Source: Deltaproteobacteria bacterium
GTDB taxonomy: Bacteria > Desulfobacterota > Binatia > HRBIN30 > JACQVA1
Assembly: GCA_016178705.1 (NCBI GenBank)
Contig: JACOST010000017.1
Coordinates: 1 to 64,000, forward strand
DNA length: 64,000 nucleotides
Direction of reading: 5' to 3'
The position numbers and the translations under genes are program-made. The notes under the pieces were generated by a model that was given only the letters and a program-made list of their open reading frames with translations, was not told where the DNA came from and ran no database searches. Of the stretch, positions 8,197 to 15,876 are shown one piece after another; the first letter of the stretch is position 1; every line of letters begins with the position of its first letter.

Positions 8197-9087
8197 CTAG
8201 GTGCGGCGGATGAAGTCGACGACAACGCGCGCCAACTCTTCGCCCTTGTCTTCTTGCAGAAAGTGTCCGCCGCCGATGATGGTGGTGTGAGGTTGTCCCT
8301 TGGTGCCGGGAATCGCATCTTGCAGTAAGCGATCGGCGCCGCCGGTGACTGGATCGGAATCGCTGAAGGCGGTGAGGAATGGCTTCTGCCAGCGGCGCAG
8401 CACTTCCCACGCTTTGCGATTGGGAACGGCGGCGGGGTCGTCGGGCGCGATCGGCACCAGCACCGGAAACTGGCGCGCGCCGGCTTTGTAGCGATCGTCC
8501 GGGAAGGGGGCGTTGTAGGCGGCGATGACCGCGGGCGACAGTTCGGTTGCGCAGCCTCCGCGAACGATTCCGCCGACCGGAAACTCCGGCGTCTCTTGCG
8601 AGAACTTCCGCCAGGCGAGGAACGCATCGCCGAGCGACGTATCGCCGGTCGGTAGGAAGGTGTTTGCGGTGACGACGCGCGCGAAACGATTTTCGTGTTC
8701 GGCCGCCAAGCGTAAGCCGATCAGCCCTCCCCAGTCCTGACACACGAGCGTGATGTTGCGCAGATCCAATTGCTCGATCAGACCGCGCATCCAATCGACG
8801 TGTCGTTGATAGGTGTAGTCCTCACGCCGCACCGGTTTGTCCGAGCGGCCGAAGCCGACGAGGTCCGGCGCGATCGCTCGATGACCCGCGGCGGTGATGA
8901 TCGGAATCATCTTGCGGTAGAGGAACGACCACGACGGCTCGCCGTGCAGCAGCAGCACCGGAGCCGCCGTGCGCGGACCCTCGTCGACGTAGTGGATGCG
9001 CAGGCCGTCGACCTCGGCGTAGTGCGGCGCAAACGAATAGCCGGGCAGGTTGGCGAAGCGTTCATCGGGTGTGCGCACAGTTTCCAT
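8197..9087 (-). CDS. Haloalkane dehalogenase (HLD-I type alpha/beta hydrolase)
   Basis: A 296-residue alpha/beta hydrolase. 'LLLHGEPSWSFLYRKM' (HGEPSW at 48-53) gives the oxyanion region. The nucleophile is D118 in 'CQDWGG', with the halide-binding Trp directly after it, which is the haloalkane dehalogenase signature rather than that of esterases (Ser) or epoxide hydrolases. The acid D245 in 'FSDSDPVTGG' and the base H275 in 'GGGHFLQED' complete the triad. The position of the Asp after beta-7 fits subfamily I (DhlA-like). Reaction: hydrolytic release of halide from haloalkanes to give alcohols. AAGGAG lies 6 bp before the ATG. It sits 14 bp behind tetR and 11 bp ahead of the GST gene. Other members of this subfamily lack a known substrate. 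Confidence 0.88.
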   Translation of the reverse strand: METVRTPDERFANLPGYSFAPHYAEVDGLRIHYVDEGPRTAAPVLLLHGEPSWSFLYRKMIPIITAAGHRAIAPDLVGFGRSDKPVRREDYTYQRHVDWMRGLIEQLDLRNITLVCQDWGGLIGLRLAAEHENRFARVVTANTFLPTGDTSLGDAFLAWRKFSQETPEFPVGGIVRGGCATELSPAVIAAYNAPFPDDRYKAGARQFPVLVPIAPDDPAAVPNRKAWEVLRRWQKPFLTAFSDSDPVTGGADRLLQDAIPGTKGQPHTTIIGGGHFLQEDKGEELARVVVDFIRRT

Positions 9088-9101
9088 CTTGCTCTCCTTG
9101 A

Positions 9102-9716
9102 TCAGTCGCTATGGTTCAGCAGGGCGGTGAGCAGACGAGTCATGACGTGCCGCGCCTGTTCGACCGTCAAACTTTGATGCCGCCGTAACGGATCCCACGT
9201 CGCCCAACTGCTGGCGACGTCAAGAGCGGCGACCAATTCGCGCCGTTCGCGTTGGCGATGCGCGGCCAACTCGCTGGCGAAGACTCGCTCCACCTCGGTG
9301 CGCGCGAGCAGACGCATGCGCCGCAGGTTCGACGCGATCGCGGGCGAGAACGGTTCCATCAGCAACGCGACCCGCCGCACCGGCGCGATCATCTCGAACA
9401 TCCGTACGCGTTGGGCGACGAACTGACCGATTCGTTCAGGTCGCGATGCGGTTGGCGGAATTGGACTGGTCAGCGCACGGATACGTTCGGTCTGCCGCTC
9501 CGCCACCGCTGCGTAGATCGCTTCCATATCGGGGAAATGTTGGAACACGGAGCGGAGCGAGATGCCAGCGCGTTCGGCGATCCGCGGCGCAGTCGGCCGC
9601 AGTTCGCCCTCATGCAGCAGCGCGAGCAGCGCGTCGACCACGGCCGCCCGCGTGCCGGCGCTGCGCGCCAAGCGACCATCGGTCCGCGCATCTCGAACCG
9701 CAGCGATACTGGGCAT
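9102..9716 (-). CDS. TetR family regulator of the dehalogenase operon
   Basis: About 204 residues. The N-terminal HTH is recognisable: 'RSAGTRAAVVDALLALLHEG', then 'TAPRIAERAGISLRSVFQHF' as the recognition region, followed by the variable ligand-binding part. An upstream in-frame ATG at 9734 exists, but the inferred -10 box (9724-9729) lies downstream of it. The ATG at 9716 is therefore the better start and would give a nearly leaderless mRNA. It is first in the operon with the dehalogenase and GST. The palindrome at 9735-9753 overlaps its promoter, so it very likely represses itself and the operon until a ligand binds. Ligand unknown. Confidence 0.82.
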   Translation of the reverse strand: MPSIAAVRDARTDGRLARSAGTRAAVVDALLALLHEGELRPTAPRIAERAGISLRSVFQHFPDMEAIYAAVAERQTERIRALTSPIPPTASRPERIGQFVAQRVRMFEMIAPVRRVALLMEPFSPAIASNLRRMRLLARTEVERVFASELAAHRQRERRELVAALDVASSWATWDPLRRHQSLTVEQARHVMTRLLTALLNHSD

Positions 9717-9723
9717 GGGCGGC

Positions 9724-9753
9724 ACCATAATCATTTTGCACTACCAGTGCAAA
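9724..9753 (-). promoter_or_regulatory. Promoter with overlapping TetR operator
   Basis: The minus strand carries TTGCAC (9752-9747), a 17-bp spacer and TATGGT (9729-9724). A perfect 8-bp inverted repeat TTTGCACT-ACC-AGTGCAAA (9735-9753) covers the -35 and most of the spacer. This is the classic placement for a TetR-type repressor that blocks RNA polymerase. It may also influence the divergent SDR genes. Confidence 0.65.
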
Positions 9754-9844
9754 CACGCCATGGCGGCCGTGAGGTAGTCCATAGCGCGGTAAGGTCGAGC
9801 GGCCTTGCGTCGACCAGGTGCCTCTACCTATAACCCGCTCCATC

Positions 9845-10603
9845 ATGCGGCTCGCGAATCAGGTGGCGATCGTAACCGGGGCGGGGCAGGGGATCGGGCG
9901 CGCGATCGCGCTCGCTTATGCGCGGGAAGGTGCGCGCGTGCTGGTCGCGGAACTCAAACCCCATCGCGTTGAACGCACGGTTGGTGAGATCGCTGCAGCG
10001 GGCGGTGTCGCCGCCGGGGTCGAGGTCGACACGGGAGTTCGGGCACAGGTCGAGCACATGATCGCGGCGGCGCGGCGGCATTTCGGCCAGCTCGACATCC
10101 TCGTGCACAACGCGCAAAGCTACGCGCCGCACACGCCGCTGGAGAACGTCACCGACGAACAATTCGACGGCGTGTTCACCTCGGGCGCGAAGGGCGCGCT
10201 GTGGGCGATGCAGGCCGCGTTTCCGTTGCTGCGCGAACGCGGGGGACGGATCATCAACATCGTGTCGCTGGCGGCGGAGCGCGGCGATCCGGGGCTCGGT
10301 CCCTACAATGCAACCAAGATGGCGATGCTGGCGCTCACCCGCACGGCGGCGCGCGAGTGGGGCAAGTACAACATCCTGGTGAACGCGATCGCCCCGGCGG
10401 CGCTGACGCGCCGTGGCCAAGACTACGCGGCCCGCGATCCCGAGCGGTTCGCGCAGATCATGGCTGAGCGACCGATCGGCCGCCTTGGCGATCCCGGTGA
10501 AGACATCGCGCCGGTTGCGGTGTTTCTCGCGTCGGCTGACGCGCGCTATCTCACCGGCCATACTTTCTACGCTGACGGCGGCGCTCATATCTCCTCCGTC
10601 TAG
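9845..10603 (+). CDS. SDR family oxidoreductase
   Basis: A 252-residue classical short-chain dehydrogenase. The nucleotide-binding motif is TGAGQGIG near residues 11-18. 'LVHNAQ' stands in place of the usual NNAG. The catalytic 'IVSLAAERGDPGLGPYNATK' gives Ser, Tyr and Lys (Y-x-x-x-K). The C-terminus 'GHTFYADGGAHISSV' is typical. The acidic residue after beta-2 ('LVAELKPHR') leans toward NAD(H). The start is the ATG before 'RLANQVAIVTGAG'; the longer frame adds nine unlikely residues. It lies 4 bp ahead of a second SDR gene and is divergent from the TetR-dehalogenase operon. An alcohol-oxidising role after dehalogenation is plausible but unproven. Confidence 0.88.
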   Translation: MRLANQVAIVTGAGQGIGRAIALAYAREGARVLVAELKPHRVERTVGEIAAAGGVAAGVEVDTGVRAQVEHMIAAARRHFGQLDILVHNAQSYAPHTPLENVTDEQFDGVFTSGAKGALWAMQAAFPLLRERGGRIINIVSLAAERGDPGLGPYNATKMAMLALTRTAAREWGKYNILVNAIAPAALTRRGQDYAARDPERFAQIMAERPIGRLGDPGEDIAPVAVFLASADARYLTGHTFYADGGAHISSV

Positions 10604-10607
10604 GCCA

Positions 10608-11423
10608 ATGGATCTGGGACTCAGCGGACGGGTTGCCGTCGTGAGCGGCTCGAGCGCCGGCATCGGCAAGGCCATCGCCGCGGCGCTGGCGCGCGAAGGC
10701 GCGTCAGTGGTGATTGGCGCGCGCGGAGGTGAGCGACTCGAACAGGCGCGCGCCGAACTCGCTACGATGGGTTCGCCGATCGAGGCGGTAGTGGCCAACG
10801 TGGGCACGCGCGCGGGAGCCGATGCGTTGATCGACGCAGCGGTACGACGTTTCGGTCGATTGGACATGCTCGTCAACAACGCCGGCGGCGCGTCTGGGCC
10901 GGCGGGGTTTCTCGCGCTGTCCGACGACGACTGGCAACGCGTGTGGGAGCAGACACTGATGAGCGCCGTGTGGTGCTCGCGCGCTGCCATTCCACACATG
11001 CAGCGCCAAGGCGGCGGCAGCATCGTCATGATCGGCTCGACCTCGGGTCATCAGCCGGATGTGGTGGTGCCGCACTACAACGTAGCGAAGGCGGGCTTGA
11101 TCAGTCTGAGCAAGACGCTGGCGAACAGTTTTGGAGGCGATCACATCCGCGTCAACATCGTCTGCCCCGGGCTCACGCGCACGCCGGCGATCGAGAAGAC
11201 CGCCGTGCGCCGGCTCGAAGAGGCAGGCCAATCAACGCAAGGAATGAGCGCGTCTGAAGCGGTCAACGCGTATTGGAGCTCGCGCCGCAGTTTTCCGCTG
11301 GGCCGCGTCGGTGAGCCGGAAGATATCGCTGGATTGGTGACTTTCTTATGTTCCGATCGCGCGGCGTGGATCACCGGCGACTGTTTCAACGTAGACGGTG
11401 GTTGGACGAAGTCGATGCTGTAG
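10608..11423 (+). CDS. SDR family oxidoreductase
   Basis: A 271-residue classical SDR with GSSAGIGKAI (cofactor loop), NNAGG, the catalytic Ser in 'MIGSTSGHQPDVVVPHYNVA', the YNVAK Tyr/Lys pair, and 'ITGDCFNVDGGWTKSML' at the C-terminus. The reading frame extends far upstream into the preceding SDR, but the ATG at 10608, 4 bp after that gene's stop, gives a normal SDR N-terminus. It is cotranscribed with the first SDR. It converges on the phosphotransferase gene, with only one base between the two stops. Confidence 0.87.
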   Translation: MDLGLSGRVAVVSGSSAGIGKAIAAALAREGASVVIGARGGERLEQARAELATMGSPIEAVVANVGTRAGADALIDAAVRRFGRLDMLVNNAGGASGPAGFLALSDDDWQRVWEQTLMSAVWCSRAAIPHMQRQGGGSIVMIGSTSGHQPDVVVPHYNVAKAGLISLSKTLANSFGGDHIRVNIVCPGLTRTPAIEKTAVRRLEEAGQSTQGMSASEAVNAYWSSRRSFPLGRVGEPEDIAGLVTFLCSDRAAWITGDCFNVDGGWTKSML

Positions 11424-11424
11424 C

Positions 11425-12525
11425 TCAGATGGTGAGGTTTTCGCTTCGGCTCTTCGCCATCCAAAACAACAACTCGGCAACTTGCTCGAAGGAGCGGAAG
11501 CGTTCGTCCTTGGTCTGTCCCAAGTGGAAACGGTGGTAGATTTGCTGGACCACCACGGCGATCTTGAAGAGCCCGAAGACGTAGTAGTACGGCACCTGCG
11601 AAACATCGACGCCGCGCCGCTGGCCGTAGCGCTCGACGGCTTCACGGCGGGTGAGGAAGCCCGGGACGTTGGACGGCATGCCGCCGCCTTGGGCGCCACC
11701 TCCGAGACCTTCACCTGCTTCGATCCACAGTGAAAGCAGCGTGCCGAGATCGGCGAGCGGATCGCCGATCGTACACATGTCCCAATCGAACACGGCGACG
11801 ACGCGGCCTGGATCGCGGTTATCGAGCATCACGTTGTCGAGGCGCCAGTCGTTGTGCACCAACGTTGGCACCGGTGACGCGGGCAGGTGCTCGCGCAGCC
11901 ACCGCGATAGTTCGTCGACCACCGCCATCTCCTTCGTCTGCGCGCGCACGTAGCGCGCGGTCCAGCCGTCGATCTGGCGCCGGAGAAAGCCGTCAGGCTT
12001 GCCCAGATCCGCGAGGCTGGCGGCGCGCTGATCAACTTTGTGCAAATCGGCCAACGCATCGATGAGAACTTCGCTGATGCGTCGATTGATTGCGGCATCA
12101 TTACCACCACCAAACTCAGGCGGAATAGCCCGACGGATCACGGTGCCGCGCCGCCGCTCCATCACAAAGAACGGCGCCCCGATGATCGAAGCATCATCGC
12201 AGAACACGTACGCGCGCGGCGCCAGCGGATAGGCATCGGGTAAACGTGAGAGCACGCGAAACTCGCGCCCCATATCGTGAGCGCCAGCTGCCACTGGGCC
12301 GTTTGGCGGCCGCCGCAGCACGTATTCGGTGCTACCGAATCGGAGCAGATAGGTGAGATTGGCGTGCCCGCCGGCGAATTGTACGACTTCAAGCGAAGCG
12401 TCCGAGCCGGGCAGCTTGCCCTTCAAGTACGCCGAGACGCGCTGGTGATCGAAGTCCTCTCCGCTGCGGATGGCGACGACTTCGCTGTCGGGTTGTGACG
12501 ATGAGTGTGGGGAACCGGTAGCCAT
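11425..12525 (-). CDS. Phosphotransferase family protein (APH/ACAD10-like)
   Basis: A 366-residue protein-kinase-like fold of the aminoglycoside phosphotransferase family. The catalytic loop is 'LVHNDWRLDNVMLD' (H-x-D...N) and the metal-binding 'VAVFDWDMCTIGDPLADLG' corresponds to the DFG-like Asp. 'FAGGHANLTYLL' forms the ATP loop. This subtype is usually found near acyl-CoA dehydrogenases and SDRs in fatty-acid-type catabolism (the ACAD10/11 N-terminal kinase domain), not with antibiotic resistance. AGGAGAT precedes the ATG. It lies directly downstream of the initiator tRNA gene on the same strand, but a hairpin separates them. Confidence 0.82.
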   Translation of the reverse strand: MATGSPHSSSQPDSEVVAIRSGEDFDHQRVSAYLKGKLPGSDASLEVVQFAGGHANLTYLLRFGSTEYVLRRPPNGPVAAGAHDMGREFRVLSRLPDAYPLAPRAYVFCDDASIIGAPFFVMERRRGTVIRRAIPPEFGGGNDAAINRRISEVLIDALADLHKVDQRAASLADLGKPDGFLRRQIDGWTARYVRAQTKEMAVVDELSRWLREHLPASPVPTLVHNDWRLDNVMLDNRDPGRVVAVFDWDMCTIGDPLADLGTLLSLWIEAGEGLGGGAQGGGMPSNVPGFLTRREAVERYGQRRGVDVSQVPYYYVFGLFKIAVVVQQIYHRFHLGQTKDERFRSFEQVAELLFWMAKSRSENLTI

Positions 12526-12554
12526 AGGATCTCCTGCGGCTTCACAAGCACGAA

Positions 12555-12583
12555 CGCCCCGATGCCGCTAGGGCATCAGGGCG
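12555..12583 (-). terminator. Hairpin downstream of the initiator tRNA
   Basis: On the minus strand CGCCCTGATGCC pairs with GGCATCGGGGCG (12 bp with one G-U) around a 5-base loop, starting 9 bp after the tRNA 3' end. Only a weak T-rich run (TTCGTGCTTG) follows, so termination may be incomplete and may pass into the phosphotransferase gene. Confidence 0.6.
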
Positions 12584-12591
12584 TCGAGTCA

Positions 12592-12665
<74 letters not shown>

Positions 12666-12681
12666 TCACCGTGAGCGCGTA

Positions 12682-12710
12682 CAGATAGCGGTCGCACTAG
12701 TTGATGTCAA
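12682..12710 (-). promoter_or_regulatory. Sigma70-type promoter of the initiator tRNA
   Basis: The minus strand reads TTGACA (12710-12705), 17 bp, TATCTG (12687-12682), about 17 bp before the tRNA 5' end. The -35 is perfect and the spacing optimal. Between here and 13017 I see no gene. Confidence 0.7.
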
Positions 12711-13017
12711 CGCGCTCTACTTCTCAGGAGCAATGACAGTAGAGGTAGCAACCGAGGAACGGCTGCCGCACCACTGTCGAGTCACGCTTGCTGACGGAAG
12801 TATCGCAACTGCGAGCGGACTACCCGGAGTTTCGGGTGGTCCCCGGCTGCCGTTGGGGCGGCCCGGGTTCCAGCGTCGAGTACCTCGCGCGCTTGGTGGG
12901 AAGGGGCGAGCAAGCCTAATCAGCCGTTCCCTCCGGCACCACCTGTTCGGGCCGAATTGGCCGCTCGTCGACAACTGAGCACGGGCCTAACTCCTCTCGA
13001 AAATTACCATTTTTTTC

Positions 13018-13046
13018 TTGACACGCGTCGCCAGCCCTTCTATATG
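13018..13046 (+). promoter_or_regulatory. Promoter of the dcw cluster
   Basis: TTGACA (13018-13023), 17-bp spacer, TATATG (13041-13046), preceded by a run of T residues (13010-13016). The -35 is consensus, the -10 near consensus, and the spacing optimal. It stands about 70 bp before the mraZ ATG and just upstream of the MraZ box. Confidence 0.8.
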
Positions 13047-13059
13047 TCGCCCCCGGGAG

Positions 13060-13084
13060 TGGGATGAAGTGGAGGATGTTGGGG
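13060..13084 (+). promoter_or_regulatory. MraZ operator (three TGGRN repeats)
   Basis: TGGGA (13060-13064), TGGAG (13070-13074) and TGGGG (13080-13084) occur with an exact 10-bp period, that is, 5-bp boxes with 5-bp spacers. Known MraZ sites in other bacteria are TGGGN direct repeats with this spacing. A further TGGGA at 13110-13114 is in the same phase but may just be the Shine-Dalgarno region. Placement after the -10 implies autorepression of the cluster. Confidence 0.75.
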
Positions 13085-13115
13085 TAACGGGCCACAACGG
13101 CCCAGTCGGTGGGAC

Positions 13116-13568
13116 ATGTTTCGCGGGACGTTCGAACACACGGTCGACGACAAAGGGCGAGTCAGTGTGCCCGCTCGGTTCCGCGATGCCTTGGTTGCCG
13201 CTGGTGATGATCGGGTTGTGCTCACCAATTTTTTCGTCGACGCGCTGCGTTGCTTAGATGTGTATCCCCACGCGGCGTGGGCGCAATTGGAGGAGCGGCT
13301 GCGGGCGCGGCCGCAGTTCAACGCCAAGATGATGCGGTTCCAGAATTACTACTTTGCCGGTGCGCATGAGTGTCAGCTCGACAAGCAGGGTCGCATTCTG
13401 TTGCCACCGACGTTGCGAGACTACGCCGCGCTCAAGCGCGAGATAACCTTCACGGCCGCGGGTGAGAAATTTCGCATCTGGGACCGCGAGGCGTGGGCAA
13501 AGGTCTTCGCGGATGCCGAACAGGAATTGATGGCCAAACCCGACTCGTTGTCGGAGTTGGAGATCTAG
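13116..13568 (+). CDS. mraZ: Transcriptional regulator MraZ
   Basis: A 150-residue protein with two tandem SpoVT-AbrB half-barrels, each carrying the family motif: 'DDKGRVSVPARFR' (residues 11-23) and 'DKQGRILLPPTLR' (about 88-100). MraZ forms rings that bind TGGGN repeats and repress the dcw promoter. It is the first gene of the cluster, 32 bp behind its predicted operator. Unusually, the next gene is ftsL; rsmH (mraW), which nearly always follows mraZ, is missing. Confidence 0.96.
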   Translation: MFRGTFEHTVDDKGRVSVPARFRDALVAAGDDRVVLTNFFVDALRCLDVYPHAAWAQLEERLRARPQFNAKMMRFQNYYFAGAHECQLDKQGRILLPPTLRDYAALKREITFTAAGEKFRIWDREAWAKVFADAEQELMAKPDSLSELEI

Positions 13569-13570
13569 AG

Positions 13571-13951
13571 ATGTTACCGCTGTCGATCGATCAGCGTGTG
13601 CTGGCGCGGCGCGACCCAGTCGAAGCCGCGCTGCGGGAAACGCGCTGGAGGCCGACGAACATTCGCGAAGCAGTCAGCGCCGAAGTGCGCGCGCTCGCGG
13701 CGTGGATTGGAATCTTGGTGTTCGTGGGTGTGGTGGTTGGATTGGGGTATGTGTGGATGCGGTTGTTGGTGGTGGATGTCGGTTACCGGCTGTCGGCGAC
13801 GCGCCAGCTTGTGGAGCGGTTGGGGCAGGAGGGGCAGGAACTCGCAGTAGAAGCTGCCGCCGCCGACACGCCGGGCCGACTGGAACAGGAAGCACACCTA
13901 CGGCTCGGCCTACAGCGACCGGAACGCGGACAGGACGCCGTGTTGCCATGA
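13571..13951 (+). CDS. ftsL: Cell division protein FtsL-like
   Basis: A 126-residue bitopic protein: a short cytoplasmic N-terminus, one TM helix (about 41-64, 'AAWIGILVFVGVVVGLGYVW'), then a heptad-rich periplasmic helix ('YRLSATRQLVERLGQEGQEL'). That is the FtsL/DivIC layout, and the gene lies in the ftsL slot just before ftsI. Its sequence is too divergent for a firmer call. The ATG is 2 bp after the mraZ stop, and its own stop overlaps the ftsI start as ATGA. It would join FtsB and FtsQ to activate FtsWI. Confidence 0.8.
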   Translation: MLPLSIDQRVLARRDPVEAALRETRWRPTNIREAVSAEVRALAAWIGILVFVGVVVGLGYVWMRLLVVDVGYRLSATRQLVERLGQEGQELAVEAAAADTPGRLEQEAHLRLGLQRPERGQDAVLP

Positions 13952-15873
13952 CGGTGTCGGCGGCGCGCGACCGCATGGCAGCGACGGCGGTGGTGTTCTT
14001 CACCCTCTTCGTCGTCGTTCTCGGACGCGCCGTCTACCTCACGGTTATTCTCGGACCGGAGCTCAAGGAACTCGCCGCCAAGCAACACCAACAGCGCACG
14101 GCAGAGCCTCCACTGCGCGGCCCGATCGTTGATCGTAACGGTGAAGCGCTGGCCCTCACCGTGGATGCGGCAGCGGTTTTCGTGCACCCGCGCGAATTTA
14201 CCGGCGCGGAGTCGGTGCCGGTGCTCGCTCGTATGCTGAGAATGCCGGTGGCGGAGATTGTGGCCAAAACCGCGAGTACCGCGCCGTTTGTCTGGCTCGA
14301 TAGACAGATGCCGCTCGATCGATGGTCGGAGCTGGCCGCGTTCCATTTGCAAGGCGTAGGCAGCCAGCCGAGTCGGCGCCGCCACTACCCGCACGGCCAA
14401 CTGGCAGCGCACCTCTTGGGTTTCACCAACGTCGACGCGCAGGGCATCGAGGGTATCGAGCTGCGCTACAATCACAGTCTGCTGTCCGCTGTCGAATCCG
14501 TTAGCACCGAGCGCGATGCCCGCGGCCGGCCGATGATGGTGAACGCGGCTGCGCCGTCGCGACAACATTCTGGCGCGCGCGTGGATCTGACGATCGACGG
14601 CCCGCTGCAGCATGTGGCCGAAGAAGAACTCGGAAAGGCGGTTCGCGAGCACCAAGCCGAAGCGGGCGTGGCGATTGTGCTCGATCCGCGCACCGGCGAG
14701 ATTCTCGCGCTGGCCAACGAACCGTCATTCGATCTCAACGATCCGGCAGCCGCACCGGCCGCGAGTCGCCGCAATCGCGTGATCACCGACTCCTTCGAGC
14801 CCGGCTCGACGTTCAAGATTTTCACCGCAGCCGCAGCGTTGGAAGCTGGATTGGTCAAACCCGAGGACCGCATCTACTGCGAGAACGGCAGCTACGCGAT
14901 CGGCCATCGCGTGGTGCACGATCACGAGCGCTACGGGTGGCTGTCGTTTGCGGAAGTGATTCAACACTCCAGCAACATCGGCACCGCCAAAGTCGGCGAA
15001 CGCGTCGGCGCGACGCGCTTGGCCGCGCTCATCGACGCCTTCGGTTTCGGAAAGCCAACCGGCGTCGACCTGCCAGGCGAAGTCGGGGGGTTGTTGCGTC
15101 CAGTCGAGAAATGGGGTCGCATCCATCTTGTCACCACTAGTTTCGGCCAGGGCATCGCGGTGACCCCGATGCAGTTGGTGCGCGGGTATGCCGCAATTGC
15201 CAACGGCGGCATGCTGCTCAAACCCTACGTGGTTCAGCGCGTCGTCGGCGAAGACGGTCGCGTGCTGCGAGAGCAGCACCCCGAAGCCGTCGGCCGCGTG
15301 ATTTCGCCGCGCACCGCGCGGACGCTCACCACATTGCTCGAACGCGTGGTCGAAGGTGGGACCGGCACCAAGGCGAACGTCGAGGGCTTCACCGTCGCTG
15401 GCAAGACCGGCACGGCGCAGAAGGTCGAACACGGCCACTACTCCGCGCGTGGGCGCATGTCGTCGTTCATCGGCTACGTACCGGCCGAAGATCCGCGTTT
15501 GGTGATCTTGGTTGTGATCGACAGTCCGAAGGGGATGACCTACGGCGGATTGGTCGCGGCGCCAGCGTTCAAACGCATCGCCGAGTACGGATTGGGGCGA
15601 CTAGGCCTGCGCCCCTCCACCCCGTCGCTGCCGGCGCCCGAGATGGCGGCGCTCACCGCGCAGCCGGTGGTGTGGAAGGTGGTCGAAACCGGTGGCGGCA
15701 TGCCGAGCTTTCTCGGCCTCAGCATGCGCGAAGCCTTGGTGCGCGCGCACCGCGCCGGTTGGGACGTTCGCATCGAAGGCAGCGGCTTTGTGGTCGCACA
15801 GGACCCGTCGCCGGGCGCTGCCGCCGGTACTGACCGTACGTTGCGCCTGGTCTTTGGCACGCCCACACTTTGA
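13948..15873 (+). CDS. ftsI: Septal transpeptidase FtsI/PBP3 with PASTA domain
   Basis: About 641 residues. An N-terminal TM anchor ('ATAVVFFTLFVVVLGRAVYL') is followed by the PBP dimerisation domain starting 'RGPIVDRNGEALA'. The transpeptidase domain has SxxK at S287 ('PGSTFKIF'), SxN at 341-343 ('HSSNIG') and KTGT at 486-489. A single PASTA domain closes the protein ('MPSFLGLSMREALVRAHRAG'). The PASTA tail makes it SpoVD/PBP2x-like rather than E. coli-like. It cross-links septal peptidoglycan with FtsW. The start is the ATGA overlap with ftsL; the longer frame upstream is spurious. murE, normally next, is absent. Confidence 0.95.
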   Translation: MTVSAARDRMAATAVVFFTLFVVVLGRAVYLTVILGPELKELAAKQHQQRTAEPPLRGPIVDRNGEALALTVDAAAVFVHPREFTGAESVPVLARMLRMPVAEIVAKTASTAPFVWLDRQMPLDRWSELAAFHLQGVGSQPSRRRHYPHGQLAAHLLGFTNVDAQGIEGIELRYNHSLLSAVESVSTERDARGRPMMVNAAAPSRQHSGARVDLTIDGPLQHVAEEELGKAVREHQAEAGVAIVLDPRTGEILALANEPSFDLNDPAAAPAASRRNRVITDSFEPGSTFKIFTAAAALEAGLVKPEDRIYCENGSYAIGHRVVHDHERYGWLSFAEVIQHSSNIGTAKVGERVGATRLAALIDAFGFGKPTGVDLPGEVGGLLRPVEKWGRIHLVTTSFGQGIAVTPMQLVRGYAAIANGGMLLKPYVVQRVVGEDGRVLREQHPEAVGRVISPRTARTLTTLLERVVEGGTGTKANVEGFTVAGKTGTAQKVEHGHYSARGRMSSFIGYVPAEDPRLVILVVIDSPKGMTYGGLVAAPAFKRIAEYGLGRLGLRPSTPSLPAPEMAALTAQPVVWKVVETGGGMPSFLGLSMREALVRAHRAGWDVRIEGSGFVVAQDPSPGAAAGTDRTLRLVFGTPTL

Positions 15874-15876
15874 GAT

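Noticed and set aside
9818-9844. Upstream start for the first SDR
   Set aside because: Would add nine residues unlike any SDR N-terminus; ATG 9845 fits the family.
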